64,000 nt of DNA, from the NCBI GenBank assembly GCA_002007465.1, contig LNAC01000754.1:28544-92543 (forward strand), written 5' to 3'. The stretch comes from Ailurus styani (Eukaryota > Chordata > Mammalia > Carnivora > Ailuridae). Under the pieces are notes generated by a model, which did no database searches, was not told the origin of the DNA, and was given only the letters and a program-made list of their open reading frames with translations. Of this stretch, positions 23,501-33,914 are shown piece by piece. Position 1 is the first letter of the stretch, and every line of letters starts with the position of its first letter. Both the position numbers and the translations under genes were made by a program.

Positions 23501-24925
23501 CTTGGAGTCACCATACACTCAAATCCCTGACGTTTACCTGCCTCGAGCTTCACGGTTAGCGCCAGAGATACTGTGCCCGTGACTTCGAGTCTGTTTCCAT
23601 CGCATGGGTCTGGGTGCGCGCTCATATGTGTGCATCATACTAGATGGGGGAAGAAGAGGGTACAAAGCCTTGAAACTCGAATACAGACTGAAGGACAAGA
23701 TACTGCTCTATCTCGCTAGTGACGCACTACGAAGAACGCGATACGGTTTTACAGTCATCCCTTCTTGGTAGAAACTGTGTCTTTTTAAAACCTCCAGTAC
23801 CTTGAGGCAGAACTGAGGCACTCCGTAGTAAGTCCTTCTAGAAAATATCTCCTGGTAACCCTCCTAAGTGTTGAACTTGTTGCATTTGCATTGTTTCAGC
23901 TGTTGTTGGCCGGCTGCGTGTGCCTTGATTTGCTATAGTAAGTTTAAGCGTTGATCCGCGTCTTAAAGACCTACATCTCTGCTATCCAAGGACACACTTT
24001 GTGTTGTAAATGCTAACCTGGCCAGGGCAGTGTGACGATGCTCCTCATCTCTGCATCTGGGCTCACGTTCAGCGAGTTCATAGACTGGAGATTCAGTTTG
24101 AAGTAATGAGAAGCATTATTTTAGCCACCGTTGGATCCACATTCTTCCTTGGAGTAACACGCGGTTCCTGAAGCCTTACCAACAGGACAAAATAATGGGT
24201 TTACATGGTGGCTGTGTTGTAATCCTCTCCTTCCGTGGCCCCCCACCTCCTCAGTGAGGCACATATATCCTTGGAAACTTTGAGTAGCCCTGGATTTCCT
24301 ACAGTTTATTAGTGCACATAAATATAACCTGAGGTTTGGAATGCTACGTTTTGTCTCTGTGAACGATTGCCCTCAGGAAGAACATACGCACAACATAGAC
24401 TTGAGCCAATCCCGGGAGCCTGGGTCATGGGCTGTGGTCGCCACATGCTGCTGCCCCAAACTTTGAGAACCCCGCTGTTCCCTCTGGCTGTGCGGGCACG
24501 AGGCCAAGTGCACAGGGAGGTGGGAATGTATGTAGAGACTTTGGGTACTGGGATCTGTCTTCCTGCTTAATACTCTTTAAAACTCAAAGACTTGCCTGTG
24601 AATGAGGTTCAGGGGTAACTTATGGTCTAGCCTAAGTGATCCCCATTCAGGGACTTTGAGATCCAAGCCCCCCTGCAGCTCATCAGTGTATGGGCGAGAG
24701 GCAGATAGAGTTGGCCCTGGCCCTCCTTGGTAATCTGCATGGTAGAAGAGAAATTGAATTTTTGAAATGGAAATATTGGAACGCACGATCATTTCTCCTG
24801 GTGCCTCTAGAGGAGCGAGGGCTTGTTGTTGCAGAACTGATCGTGTCTCCCGTTCTCGGTCATCTCAGCCCCTATAACTGCTCAGACGTGCGTGGTGCGC
24901 CTAGCCCCGGGCTTGGGAGTTATTA
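20515..24925. other. Long unique stretch, nothing firm
   Basis: These 4.4 kb contain no gene or confident large repeat. An (ATT)7 microsatellite sits at 21720-21741. At 21300-21345 'caactctattgagatgtagt' resembles an old L1 3' motif but is too short to call. The 22480-23060 part is AT-rich and repeat-free and may hold conserved non-coding DNA. Open frames (up to 104 codons, 22610-22924 minus) have no domain. Confidence 0.4.
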
Positions 24926-24929
24926 GGTA

Positions 24930-25035
24930 AGTCCTCTTAACTTCCCTGCCTCAGTGTCTTCGTCCCATAAGATAGAGATAATGGGATCAGACTCATAGTA
25001 TGTCGAGAGGGTTAAATTTAAAGTTCCTCAATTAT
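24930..25035 (+). repeat. MIR SINE fragment, plus strand
   Basis: 'ccctgcctcagtgtcttcg' followed by 'agatagagataatgggatc' and 'gagagggttaaatttaaag' matches the central and 3' part of forward MIR. Confidence 0.65.
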
Positions 25036-25149
25036 TTAGATACCCACATTTTTCAGGATCTTTCTCAAGCATGAGTTGAAAGACTTCTCTATACCCAGCA
25101 TTGTAATGAAAACAATGGAAATTCTAGGGATATTAATAAAGATTGGTTT

Positions 25150-25525
25150 TGCTGCAAGTCAGGAGTTGGCCAACTGCCTGCCTGCTCCCTCTTTTCATAT
25201 GCTCATGAGCTAAAAATAATTTTTAAATTTGTAAACAGTTTGAAAAATCAAAAGAAAAATAATAGTTTGTGACACATGAAAATTACAGGAAATTCGAATT
25301 TCAGTGTCCATGGATAAATTCTACTCTGGTCATTGTTAAGTATGTGTTACAGAAATTTACTTTCTACTATTATTATAATCTTTTGAATTTCATCAGTAAA
25401 ATTTAAGTGGAAAACAATTTTTCCCCCTCTTATTAGTGCCTATATAATATCCTTGATTTTACTGCTTGCCTCTCAAACCAAAAATATTTACTATCTGGCC
25501 CTTTACAGACGGGTGTGTTTGCTAA
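25150..25525. repeat. hAT-type DNA transposon fossil
   Basis: The ends and middle match a common mammalian hAT element. It starts 'caggagttggccaactgcct', has the core 'gacacatgaaaattacagg' with 'cgaatttcagtgtccatgg', and ends 'atatttactatctggccctt' with 'acagacgggtgtgtttgct'. The same core is present at 49440-49900. The family name is not assigned. Confidence 0.65.
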
Positions 25526-25554
25526 CGTGATCTCAGTCATTCCACTTTCTCACT

Positions 25555-25822
25555 AGATGAGTATTTTCCAAACTGTGGGTATGGATCCATTATTTGTTTT
25601 GAAATTAACTTAGATGGGTGCAAATACCATTTTATAAAGAGAGGAAATAAAGAATAAAATAAGAGAAAATATCAGAGTGCCTTGCACAGAGTAGAGTTGA
25701 TTATCGCCTTATGAAGTGTTTTCAGAGGGCTGTGTGGAGTGTGTATATGTACATATACCCAGATAATGAGTCACTACAACAAACTAAAAGTGGATCGTGG
25801 TAACAGAGTTGGAAAACCATAG
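25555..25822. repeat. hAT-like DNA transposon fossil with imperfect TIRs
   Basis: The left end 'gtattttccaaactgtggg' is the imperfect inverse of the right end 'cagagttggaaaaccat'. The internal 'gaaattaacttagatgggtg' and 'gagaaaatatcagagtgcct' match a recalled non-autonomous hAT layout. It has no coding capacity. Confidence 0.55.
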
Positions 25823-25834
25823 CACGAGACCGTC

Positions 25835-25950
25835 AACCCTATGACGGCAGAGAACCTCTCTTACTCATCTTTGTTCCCTTGGGCCTTGACATATGCCTGG
25901 GGGAAAAAACAGGCTTTTTTAAGTGCTTTGAAACAATGAATGGGTGAGTT
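25835..25950 (+). repeat. L2 3'-end fragment, plus strand
   Basis: 'cggcagagaacctctcttac' with 'catctttgttcccttgggcc' and a terminal 'gaaacaatgaatgggtgag' corresponds to the last 110 bases of L2. Confidence 0.5.
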
Positions 25951-26154
25951 CAGGGGGGAAAATAAAGGCATGGTTATTGACCATTCTGGACCCAGATACT
26001 AGGTGAACTCTGGACATTTCTTCATGCTCAGTGCAGGATGCTGGGCCCTGGAATAAGGACAGGCGTATCAGTGGGCGGGCAGATCATTTTTCTTCTTTAT
26101 TATAGAAGATTCTATATGAGAAGCAGGGTTTACGAATCAACCCAAAGGGTACAT

Positions 26155-26345
26155 ACGCCATGTGACGAGTGCAGTGCCTAAAAGGGGACGAGCACCGGAC
26201 TAGGGGTCCTGAGTTCCGGCGCCCGTTCTATCATGCACTGCATCTCTGCAAATTCCTTCAGCCCAGGGGAGGGGAGGATGCTGGTCATGCCTACTGTACC
26301 CCTCAGCCGTGAGAATCATTTGGGGAAATGTGTCAGAGAGGGACC
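26155..26345 (+). repeat. MIR-family SINE (MIR3/MIRb-like), plus strand
   Basis: 'gagcaccggactaggggtcc' and 'tgagttccggcgcccgttct' correspond to the tRNA-related head. 'ctctgcaaattccttcagcc' and 'tactgtacccctcagccgtg' follow in the correct order. Confidence 0.6.
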
Positions 26346-26349
26346 TGTT

Positions 26350-26825
26350 CAGAGGTAATGCTTATTATTCTGTCGCATTAAAATATTGGTCACTGTCCTC
26401 AGCTTTGGGCAGGGCATGTGCTGGGCACAGCGGGGAGCAGAAGTTCAAGTAGAAATTCAACAGTTGCTGTCAATCATTTTCTCAGCTTAACAGCGAGGAC
26501 CGGAAGGTTCTTAGAAGGTCCTTAAGGGAAAACACCATAGTCCTGGCCATTAAATTGGCAAAAAGATCAGTGAGAATGCAAGACTTAAAACAGGGCCGCA
26601 GCAGAGGAGACGCCCCAAGGCCGTGCGTACCTGGGTCAGTGTTAGACTCCAGCAGGGGAGGTGGGGGCCCTGGGTGGAGGTGGGAAGGGGAGGGGCAGGA
26701 GAGGTGTGTGATTCTCGGGTGGCAGGGAAGGCACGCCCCGCCGTGGCAGTGGCAGCAGGGAGGGGAGCCCCTGCAGATGAAAAAGTCCCTTCTGAGTGAG
26801 TGACTCCCCGGGCTAATTGGTGCAT
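26350..26825. other. GC-rich unique sequence with G-runs
   Basis: At 26654-26697 the plus strand has six runs of three or more G within about 45 bases, a possible G-quadruplex. No repeat or gene was recognised. Opposed open frames at 26550-26825 and 26555-26803 are compositional. Confidence 0.35.
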
Positions 26826-26829
26826 TACT

Positions 26830-27954
26830 CTCTGTGATGGGCCTGATGGTGCTGAGATAACAAAATGAAAAATCAGATGAGAAATGAAACCCGGGAGTCT
26901 AAAAAGTTAGTAAATTTTGACATTAGAAATATAATCAAATTTCACCAGTGCTTTTCTGTAGTGACAGCCAAATCCATCCGTGTCAGAGCAACAGCCTATG
27001 GTATGCGGTTTCATGTGGCTTTTCTTCCCCTTTTCTCTTTCCCTTTTGCAAAATCAGCATTAGGCTATTTGGAGGACAGGCGAGAACTATTATGTTAAAT
27101 TGTGCTACCTACAACTTAAGCTTCTGTCTTTGCTAAAGCTGCCAGTTTTTATAAACAACAGAAGACAGAAAGGGTTTACTAAGAATAATGTTGAAGCCCA
27201 AAAGAATCCTACAGCCTATAAATCTTAATAGAGGTTCTGAGATTCCAGCAGGTTGGATGTGTCTCTTTTACCCAGGCTCACTCCATCTTGGCTCCCCTGT
27301 GATGACTCCAATTTTCTCGAAACACAGGCGCGGCGCCTTGAATTTACTTGTGGCACTATTTGCCTACAAACAGGAATACATGCATATAACCTATGCAAAT
27401 CAATAAAAACATGTCAAGACCCCTTAGATCGCACTACTCTTCTAAAATGCAATTTATCTTGCTGCAGATGAGAGTGAGGGGCTAGGTAACAAATAGCATC
27501 TGATCATTTAACGAGCACCTGTTGTCAATGCATTTGAAAACCGCATTTTTCATTTGACATACAGTAAATTGCATTTTCATATATATCGAATGGCAGAGGG
27601 AGCTGGGATGTACATATGCAGCCCTTTATGAATTTTATGAACAATGGATATTTTAGAACTGGAAGTTTAAAGGGGTCATGTCAGATGCTGCTGATCTATC
27701 TGTCCCTTCCCGCATTGGTTGTGAACACACCAGACTTTTCTTCCGGCTGGGTGTTGAAGCGCAGCGACGCTGAAAGTATAATTATAACATTCACGTTAGG
27801 TGAAGGACAATTACTATAATTTTTGTATAAAATGGAATATAACTTAAATGTGTAAACGTGAAATATTTGAAAAAAAAAGTTTCTCAGGGGAAAACTGCTT
27901 TTTATAAATTACATTTTTCAGTCAGGCCCTTTGTCAGCTTAATTTACGAGCCAC

Positions 27955-27988
<34 letters not shown>

Positions 27989-28170
27989 AATGCAATATTT
28001 TGTTTGCAGATGGGTGTCTGCTATACAGATCCAACAACACTTAGGCTTATCAGCAACAATGGTTTTCACATTAGTGAGCATGGTTTGGCAATATTACTTG
28101 ACATCTGGAACAAGCTATATTATACCAGACATATCAAGTATAACTGAATGGATCATTTAACTGGCATTTG
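26830..28170. promoter_or_regulatory. Candidate conserved non-coding block (repeat-free)
   Basis: Apart from a (GT)15 tract this 1.3 kb has no recognisable repeat, in a window where one usually appears every kilobase. It is AT-rich and dense in homeodomain- and POU-type words. A perfect octamer, ATGCAAAT, is at 27393-27400, next to 'caataaaaac', and an ATGCATAT word lies shortly upstream. This is the usual look of a deeply conserved developmental enhancer, but conservation cannot be seen from one sequence. No function is claimed. Confidence 0.3.
27957..27986 (+). repeat. (GT)15 microsatellite
   Basis: Thirty bases of uninterrupted GT dinucleotide, likely polymorphic in length. On one frame it encodes a Cys-Val run, which explains the open frames crossing it. 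Confidence 0.97.
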
Positions 28171-28174
28171 TTTC

Positions 28175-29340
28175 CCAAACTTGCACTCTTCAGCTCTTGC
28201 CGGGCTGTCATCATGTGCTGACGGTGAGCCCTGCGGTCCCCAGCCTCTGGGCCTCTCATCGGCCTTCGACGGTCCCGTGCTCGCTTCCGACCTGGAGTCG
28301 GGCACTTTGTAATAGTGGCCGTTGGGGCTGTGTTCTTGCATTTCTCTTTCTGTCTCTCTTTTTTTGGAGAAGGTCACGATGCCAGGCACCTGCAAAGGTC
28401 GGGGCGTTGTGACCATTTTAACCAGGAGTCAGGCTGTCCGTTGTGCGTGGCTCGCATTTTGAGTTCTTGATTGGGGAACCCCTGGCGTGTCAATATTTTT
28501 TGTCACTGTGTCACAGGGACACCTGCTTTGTTGAATTTCCCGTGACTCGGATAGAGAGAAGAAAAACTGGGAAAAGGTCCTCCTGCATTACATCCATAAA
28601 TAAGAGAACCACAGGGGGGCAGAGAGAGAAGAAGTTGGAAATAGAAGGAAGCGACAGTAGAATTTTAGTGCTTAAAATCTCTCTTAATCTGTGTAGTTTT
28701 CCCTGGTATTTCAGGGTGTACGGTCAGAACTTGGGGGCCTACCCCCAAAGTTTCATGTCATCACTGATAAGGACTTACCTTATGGCTCCTCCTAGGGAAT
28801 TCACCTCTTGAGACCTCAAATGCCAAGGGTACTTTGGTTCATGTAGTAATGCTGCTGCTGTCTGTTTAATGTTTTTATTTGTTTCGGGTGAGAGCTTCTC
28901 TCTTTAAACTCAGCAAGGTACAAAGAGGCTTCACCCAGCCTACTGAGCACATTCATTCCAACCTTACAAATTAATTGAAGGGAAAGAGGGACTTACAGGT
29001 AAGGTGAATAAAGGGTAGTTCTCAAGTAAAAGGCAATAGTCAAGTAACGAGAGAACTCGCGTCTCGGTCTTTGCATTGCATTCGGGAACATTGTTTTTAT
29101 CAACACAGGTCAGAGATTGAGGATTGAGGCTAACAAGGTGTTATTATGTGTGTACCGACGTCACTGGAAGGAACTGCCCAAGGTGGTCTGACTGTTAGAG
29201 AAGCAGCCTCAGCCCTTGTAACACTCCCTTTTAGGTTAGCCGGAGACAAATACATTCGTTCTTTCAGTCTGCCATTCCGAAAATATTTCTTGGTCGTCAG
29301 ATGTTACTGAAAAGCTATGTACTAAGTGTGGAAGAGAGGC
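28175..29340. other. Unique sequence, nothing recognised
   Basis: No repeat or gene could be supported. A 122-codon frame at 28443-28811 (plus) has no known domain, and its codon content looks random. Confidence 0.4.
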
Positions 29341-29344
29341 AGAA

Positions 29345-30595
29345 CCAACAAGAAGTGATAAGAGCGACCAACACCAAAGGACTTAACCTCGTTTACAGTT
29401 GCATCAAAAAGAATGAGGTTCTTAGGAATAAATGTAACCAAGAAGCTGAAAGACCTATACACTGAAAGTGACAAAACATCGCGAAAAGAAATCAAAGAAG
29501 ATACAAATGCATGGAAAGACCTCCTGTGTGGGTAGATTGAAGACTTAATATTGTTAAAATGTTCATGTTCTTCAAAGCAATCTATAGATTCACTGGAATC
29601 TCTATCAAAACCGAGTAGCATTTTCTTCCTTCCTCCCTCCCTTCCTCCCTCCCTCCCTTTCTCTCTCTTTCTCTCTCTCTCACTTGCTCACTCTTTTTAC
29701 AAAAACAGAACCATCCTAAAATCATCTGGACTCTCAAGGGACCCTGTATAGTCAAACCACTTTTGAAAACAAAGTTGGAGACCTCACTGCCCGGTTTCAA
29801 ACCGTACTACAGCAAAGGTAATCAGGACAGTGTGGTGCAGGCTTGAAGACAGGCGTGTAGGCCACTGGAATAGAATAGAGAGCTCAACCCTTGGGTTTAA
29901 AGTTATTTTTGGCAAGTGTGTCAGATTACACAGTGCGGGGCAGGGGGCAGTTTCTTCAGCAAATGGTGTTGGCAAAACGGGACATACATGTGTAAAAGAG
30001 TCGGACCTTTATTTTGGATTAAAGAGCAAACAGTGAATTCCTAAGAAAAGTAGAAATAGAATTACTTTATTATTCAGTCATCTCCCTTTTAGTTTCATAT
30101 CCCAAAGAATCCAGAGCAGGATCTCAAAGGGAGAGATTTGCACACATGTGTACGTCCCTGTGTTATTCAAAATAGCTAAGAGGTGAAAGCAACCCAAGTG
30201 GCCACTGACGGATGAACGGACAAAGAAAATGTGGAACATGCAGTGTAGTCTCATATCATGCAGCACTAAACAAGAAGGAAACGGTTACCTGAATGAACTC
30301 GTGGATGTTGTGCCAAGTGAAATAAGCCAGTCACAAAAGGGTAAGTACTGTATGACTGTACTTGTACGAAGTATCTAAAGATGTCAAAGCAAAGTAGGAA
30401 GGTGGTTGCTAAGGGTTAGGCAGAGAGGAAGACAAGGGAGAATTAGTGTTTAGTGGGTATAGCGTTTTAGCGTTGCAGGATGAAAAAGTTCTAGAGATCT
30501 AGGTCAGTATCCTTAGCACTATTGAATCATATGCTTAAATGGTTACGATAGTTACTTTTATGGTACGTGTTTTTACTGCAATAGAAGTCACCCTC
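29345..30595 (+). mobile_element. L1 LINE fragment (old L1M), plus strand, 5'-truncated
   Basis: The left half (29380-30010) matches the C-terminal third of L1 ORF2: 'gttgcatcaaaaagaatgag', 'catggaaagacctcctgtg', 'gaagacttaatattgttaaa', and 'gcaaatggtgttggcaaaac'. The right half (30100-30590) is the 3' end: 'gaaagcaacccaagtggcca', 'gtgaaataagccagtcacaa', and 'ggatgaaaaagttctagaga'. Part between them is missing. The reading frame is broken by many stops and an expanded microsatellite, so it is inactive. The minus-strand frame at 29322-29621 is antisense to it. Confidence 0.92.
29622..29697 (+). repeat. (CTTC/CT)n simple repeat inside the L1
   Basis: A 65-75 base pyrimidine tract of CCTT, CCCT and CT units sits exactly where the L1 consensus has a short T-run before 'acaaaaacagaacc'. 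L1 sequence resumes on the far side without loss, so the tract seems to have grown in place. Confidence 0.9.
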
Positions 30596-30599
30596 ACCA

Positions 30600-30735
30600 A
30601 AGTAGATGTTGGTCCCTACCCTTAGGAGATCTTGGAATCGAGTCAGAAGCAACATGGTTTTAGCTTATTTGTGTTTGAAATTATTGTGAGCAGGGATGGC
30701 TTCCTGGAAGAGGTAGGTCTTGGGTTTTGGTCGTT
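30600..30735 (-). repeat. L2 fragment, minus strand
   Basis: 'tggtccctacccttaggaga' corresponds to the reversed 'gtccctgccctcatggagct' block, and 'ggcttcctggaagaggtagg' to the reversed 'ggaaggcctctctgaggagg' block of L2. The middle is decayed. Confidence 0.5.
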
Positions 30736-30739
30736 GCAG

Positions 30740-32645
30740 CCCCTAGTCTCCTCGGTAGGTCTCTTTCACCTTGTGACTGCTGATAAAGTGATTCATGGTT
30801 CATAACATGCCACTGAGATAGAGTGTGGGTCTTCTTTTGGGGGTAACGAAGTGGAGGCCCGTTGCTTCCCTGGCTAAATGAGCAGCTTTCTACCCAACAT
30901 CACTGCCTATTCACCAGGCCTACAAACGCGCCTCTGCCCTGCTGAGGCCCGCCGATGCGATCCGGTGGTCGGCATCCAGGCCGAGCCACCTCGCCTCCTG
31001 CTTGCTCCTCTACAGGTTTTCATACACATCTGCCTATTTACTTTCAAATTCCAGAAGAGAACTAGGTTCATCAATCTTCGGGAAACCCCAAATGAATTAC
31101 AATTTTACCCACTAGAGTTGTTACTTTAATGCCTCTCTAATTATCTTCTGTACTCAGACTTCAGATGCTCACTGGGGACGGAAAGTAAAAGCAGTGTAGA
31201 CAACAAGCCACATCTCCTTTCTGTTATAGTTCCATGTGGCTCAGAGACCTTCTCAGATCCATTCCTGCCCCCGACCTGCTTTTCTCTCTATCGCGGGACC
31301 TGCCACCTGCAGGAGCGTTTCCCAAGCTCCCTCCTCAGCTGGCTTCCTCTTGGGATCGACCAAGGGAAGGTGCTGGCAGGAGTCTGGGAGGTGGGAGGAA
31401 GGCTAAGCCGGGGCACTTCTCCCCACCCCGCCTCTGCTGGCTTCTCTGTCGGGGCTGAGTCTCTGCCCTGGTTGCATTTCCTGTGGGATCTGGCCCCCCG
31501 GGGTTCTCCCGTGGGTGGGAGAGCTTATCCCCGGCCTCCGCTGTCTCTCCAGCCCGAGGGTGGCTGTGGTTTCTTGCTGTTGCTTCTCCATCATTTGTGC
31601 GTCCAATTCCCTGCATGAAATGCCTACTGTTGTAAATATTTAGAAACAGGTAGCTCCTTTTTTCTTGGTTTGACCCTAAGTGATGCAGTTCTCTGGTGTC
31701 TGAGGACTTCTTGGCAGTCTTTGGGCCTTTCCAGAGCCCAACACAGTTGGGTTGTGTAAAAACCCATCCACTGAAGGAAAGCATATTTGGGAACTAACAG
31801 CGCCAGACTCAACGCGGCCGCACATTGCAGTACAGTTTATGGGAACATGGTGTTGGCTGCGTCTGTAGCCAGAGGAAAAAGCAATGGATGAGAGTGTGAA
31901 GGTGAACTGGTTTGGGTTTCATGAGTCTTATTTTACTTGTGGTAGCACATAAATTGTCAAACTGGCTGAAAATAAATGCTGGAGTCCTAGACTTTATTTT
32001 AGATCATCAATATGATAAACATGGTGTTTTCATGTTAAAGAAACTCCCATAGTCATAACTCCACATGGTTACTCCATCCAGTTTAATAAGGCCATATTTA
32101 TTATATGAGCACCTTGATAGCCTGGCACCGGGCCAGGTACAAACTGCACGGAGAGCCTGGTCGAAGCTAAAAAGTGGTGTTTGGATTGGGACTAGAAAGA
32201 TTAACTCCTCCTCTACAGATTACATTTATGTTAGTCTGTGGCCATTTTTGCATCTTATTTAAGATAAAAAGGTATATAGTAGGATTTTTATGAAAATTGC
32301 AAATGACAGAGCCTTTTATTTTAGGAGTCTTATATTCCCTTTGGGTTATGTTGGAACTACCCCAACAATCTGGCCAAGTCCTCATTAGCATCAGGAGTTG
32401 GGCATTCCCATTCCAACTTGAAAGTGTCCAAAAATTGATATTATTTTTTACTTTCTTTATTCCCCTCCTTGGTTTTTAAGCTGCCAAGTAATACTGGGTG
32501 GGTAAGAAACTGGTGTTTTCCTCTTGCCCACGGACTACCGTCTAGTTGTCCTACAGGGTAGACTTTGGACTGAGACAATAACCGTTAAATGGTATAGAAA
32601 ACATTAAAGTCAAAGCAGCAACCTAACCAACATAATCAACAATAC
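30740..32645. other. Unique sequence, nothing firm
   Basis: No gene or confident repeat was recognised. The 31240-31620 part is GC-rich with overlapping open frames on both strands, up to 149 codons (31335-31784 minus). They have no domain and are low-complexity in places. Confidence 0.4.
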
Positions 32646-32649
32646 TGAC

Positions 32650-32965
32650 TCAGCAGATACATGGGGTCCTGGTGTTTAGCAGCTGACATCAGTCAGCTCC
32701 TACTCTTGTGGGGCTTGTAATCCACTGAAGAGTATAGACAATTAGGACAGTAACCAGGGGAGTCCCAGGAGTTTGGAGAGCAGAGAAAAGGTACCTCATT
32801 AGACCAGGTAAGCTGAAATTTGAAAGACAAGAGGAATTTACTTGGTAAGCATCAAGACAAAGGAGTGTTCTTGTAAGAGGCACCGGAGTGCACAAAAGTC
32901 TGGAGGCATGAACACAAGAGACTACATTGCCTTAGGGGAGATGACATGGAGAGATTTTAAAGTTG
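32650..32965 (-). repeat. L2 LINE fossil, minus strand
   Basis: 'tcctactcttgtggggcttg' with 'taatccactgaagagtatag' is the reversed 'ccctcatggagcttacattc' block. 'aaggagtgttcttgtaagag' (decayed 'gagcattccaggcagag') and a late 'atgacatggagagattttaa' follow in L2 order. Confidence 0.6.
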
Positions 32966-32991
32966 GGTCTTTCTAAAAGTAGAACAACAAC

Positions 32992-32994
32992 CTC

Positions 32995-33025
<31 letters not shown>

Positions 33026-33034
33026 TTTTTTTTT
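32992..33034 (+). repeat. (CT)n then poly-T simple repeat
   Basis: An almost pure CT tract with a single CG interruption is followed by about ten T. No flanking duplication was seen. Confidence 0.93.
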
Positions 33035-33635
33035 AATTGTTGTTTTCTTACCCTCGCCTGGAAGAGGATCATTTTGGTAGAGGTGGTTGTTCAACATGAT
33101 TGAATATGATTGGGTGTTATTACTTGCTGATGGGACTTAATTTTCTCGTGTTTAAATGTGATCCATTATCTGTGTCTAGAACATATTAAAATGACTTTAA
33201 AATGAGAAACAAGGCAACTCAGCTTATTTCAGTGGAAATATACTTGCTTACTGAACTAAACTGAAGGCTGCTGGGCTATTTGAATACTAAGACGATATAG
33301 ATGCCCAAACCCCAAGGTTGCATGACCAGAGCAGCCCTTTGTGATCAGGGGCACTGATCAGACCACGGCAGTAACTCAGGGTTTGTTTTGACTTTTTTCT
33401 AGCCTTATTCTGTTTGGTCTTTCCTCCTGGCTTTTCTTTTTCTTTCTTCATTCTCTCCTTCTGACTCAAAACTCATCAACTTGCAATACCCCTGATAAAA
33501 CTCATTTATAATGCTGACCAAATTTTCTGGCTCCAGCCAGCTGTTCAGTTTTTTCTTGTGGAAGGCCCCAAACTTCTCACTACTCGTTCTGAAGATAAAT
33601 TAGCGACTTCTAAATAATGCAGTGAACCCTAATTC
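33035..33635. other. Unique sequence, nothing recognised
   Basis: No assignable element was seen. Confidence 0.4.
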
Positions 33636-33639
33636 TCTT

Positions 33640-33910
33640 TGATTAGTAGCGAGTTAGATGATAGCGACCCATTGAAATTGGCCATCAGCATAAATAATGA
33701 GTGAATGAACTGATAAAATGCAAAGTCACCGGCCATCATAAATCAAAGGAAATCCACTTTCTCTGGAAGTCACTGAAATTAGAAGTCCATGCTCCTATTA
33801 ATTATTTTGCCTTCTGAAGACGACAGTGTTATAAATCAGCCTTGAAAGGCCCTTCACTTAGAAAGCTGAAGGAGCGCGGCTGCCTGCAAATTGCTTTGTG
33901 TACGCACCTA
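33640..33910. promoter_or_regulatory. Candidate conserved non-coding block
   Basis: It is repeat-free and AT-rich, with a TCF/LEF-type word ATCAAAG at 33742-33748 and a 'ctattaattattttg' homeodomain cluster near 33795. The style resembles developmental enhancers. Whether it is conserved cannot be judged here. Confidence 0.22.
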
Positions 33911-33914
33911 ATTG

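Noticed and set aside
27858..28160. 100-codon frame crossing the GT repeat
   Set aside because: It is held open by the GT microsatellite, and its protein is largely a Cys-Val run. Only the separate frame after 28010 is kept, as a weak finding.
29322..29621. 99-codon minus-strand frame
   Set aside because: It is antisense to the L1 ORF2 fossil and has no independent support.
29345..30595. Possibly active L1
   Set aside because: It is 5'-truncated, internally deleted, full of stops and carries a microsatellite within ORF2.
31335..31784. 149-codon minus-strand frame
   Set aside because: No domain, and several equally long frames overlap on the other strand.
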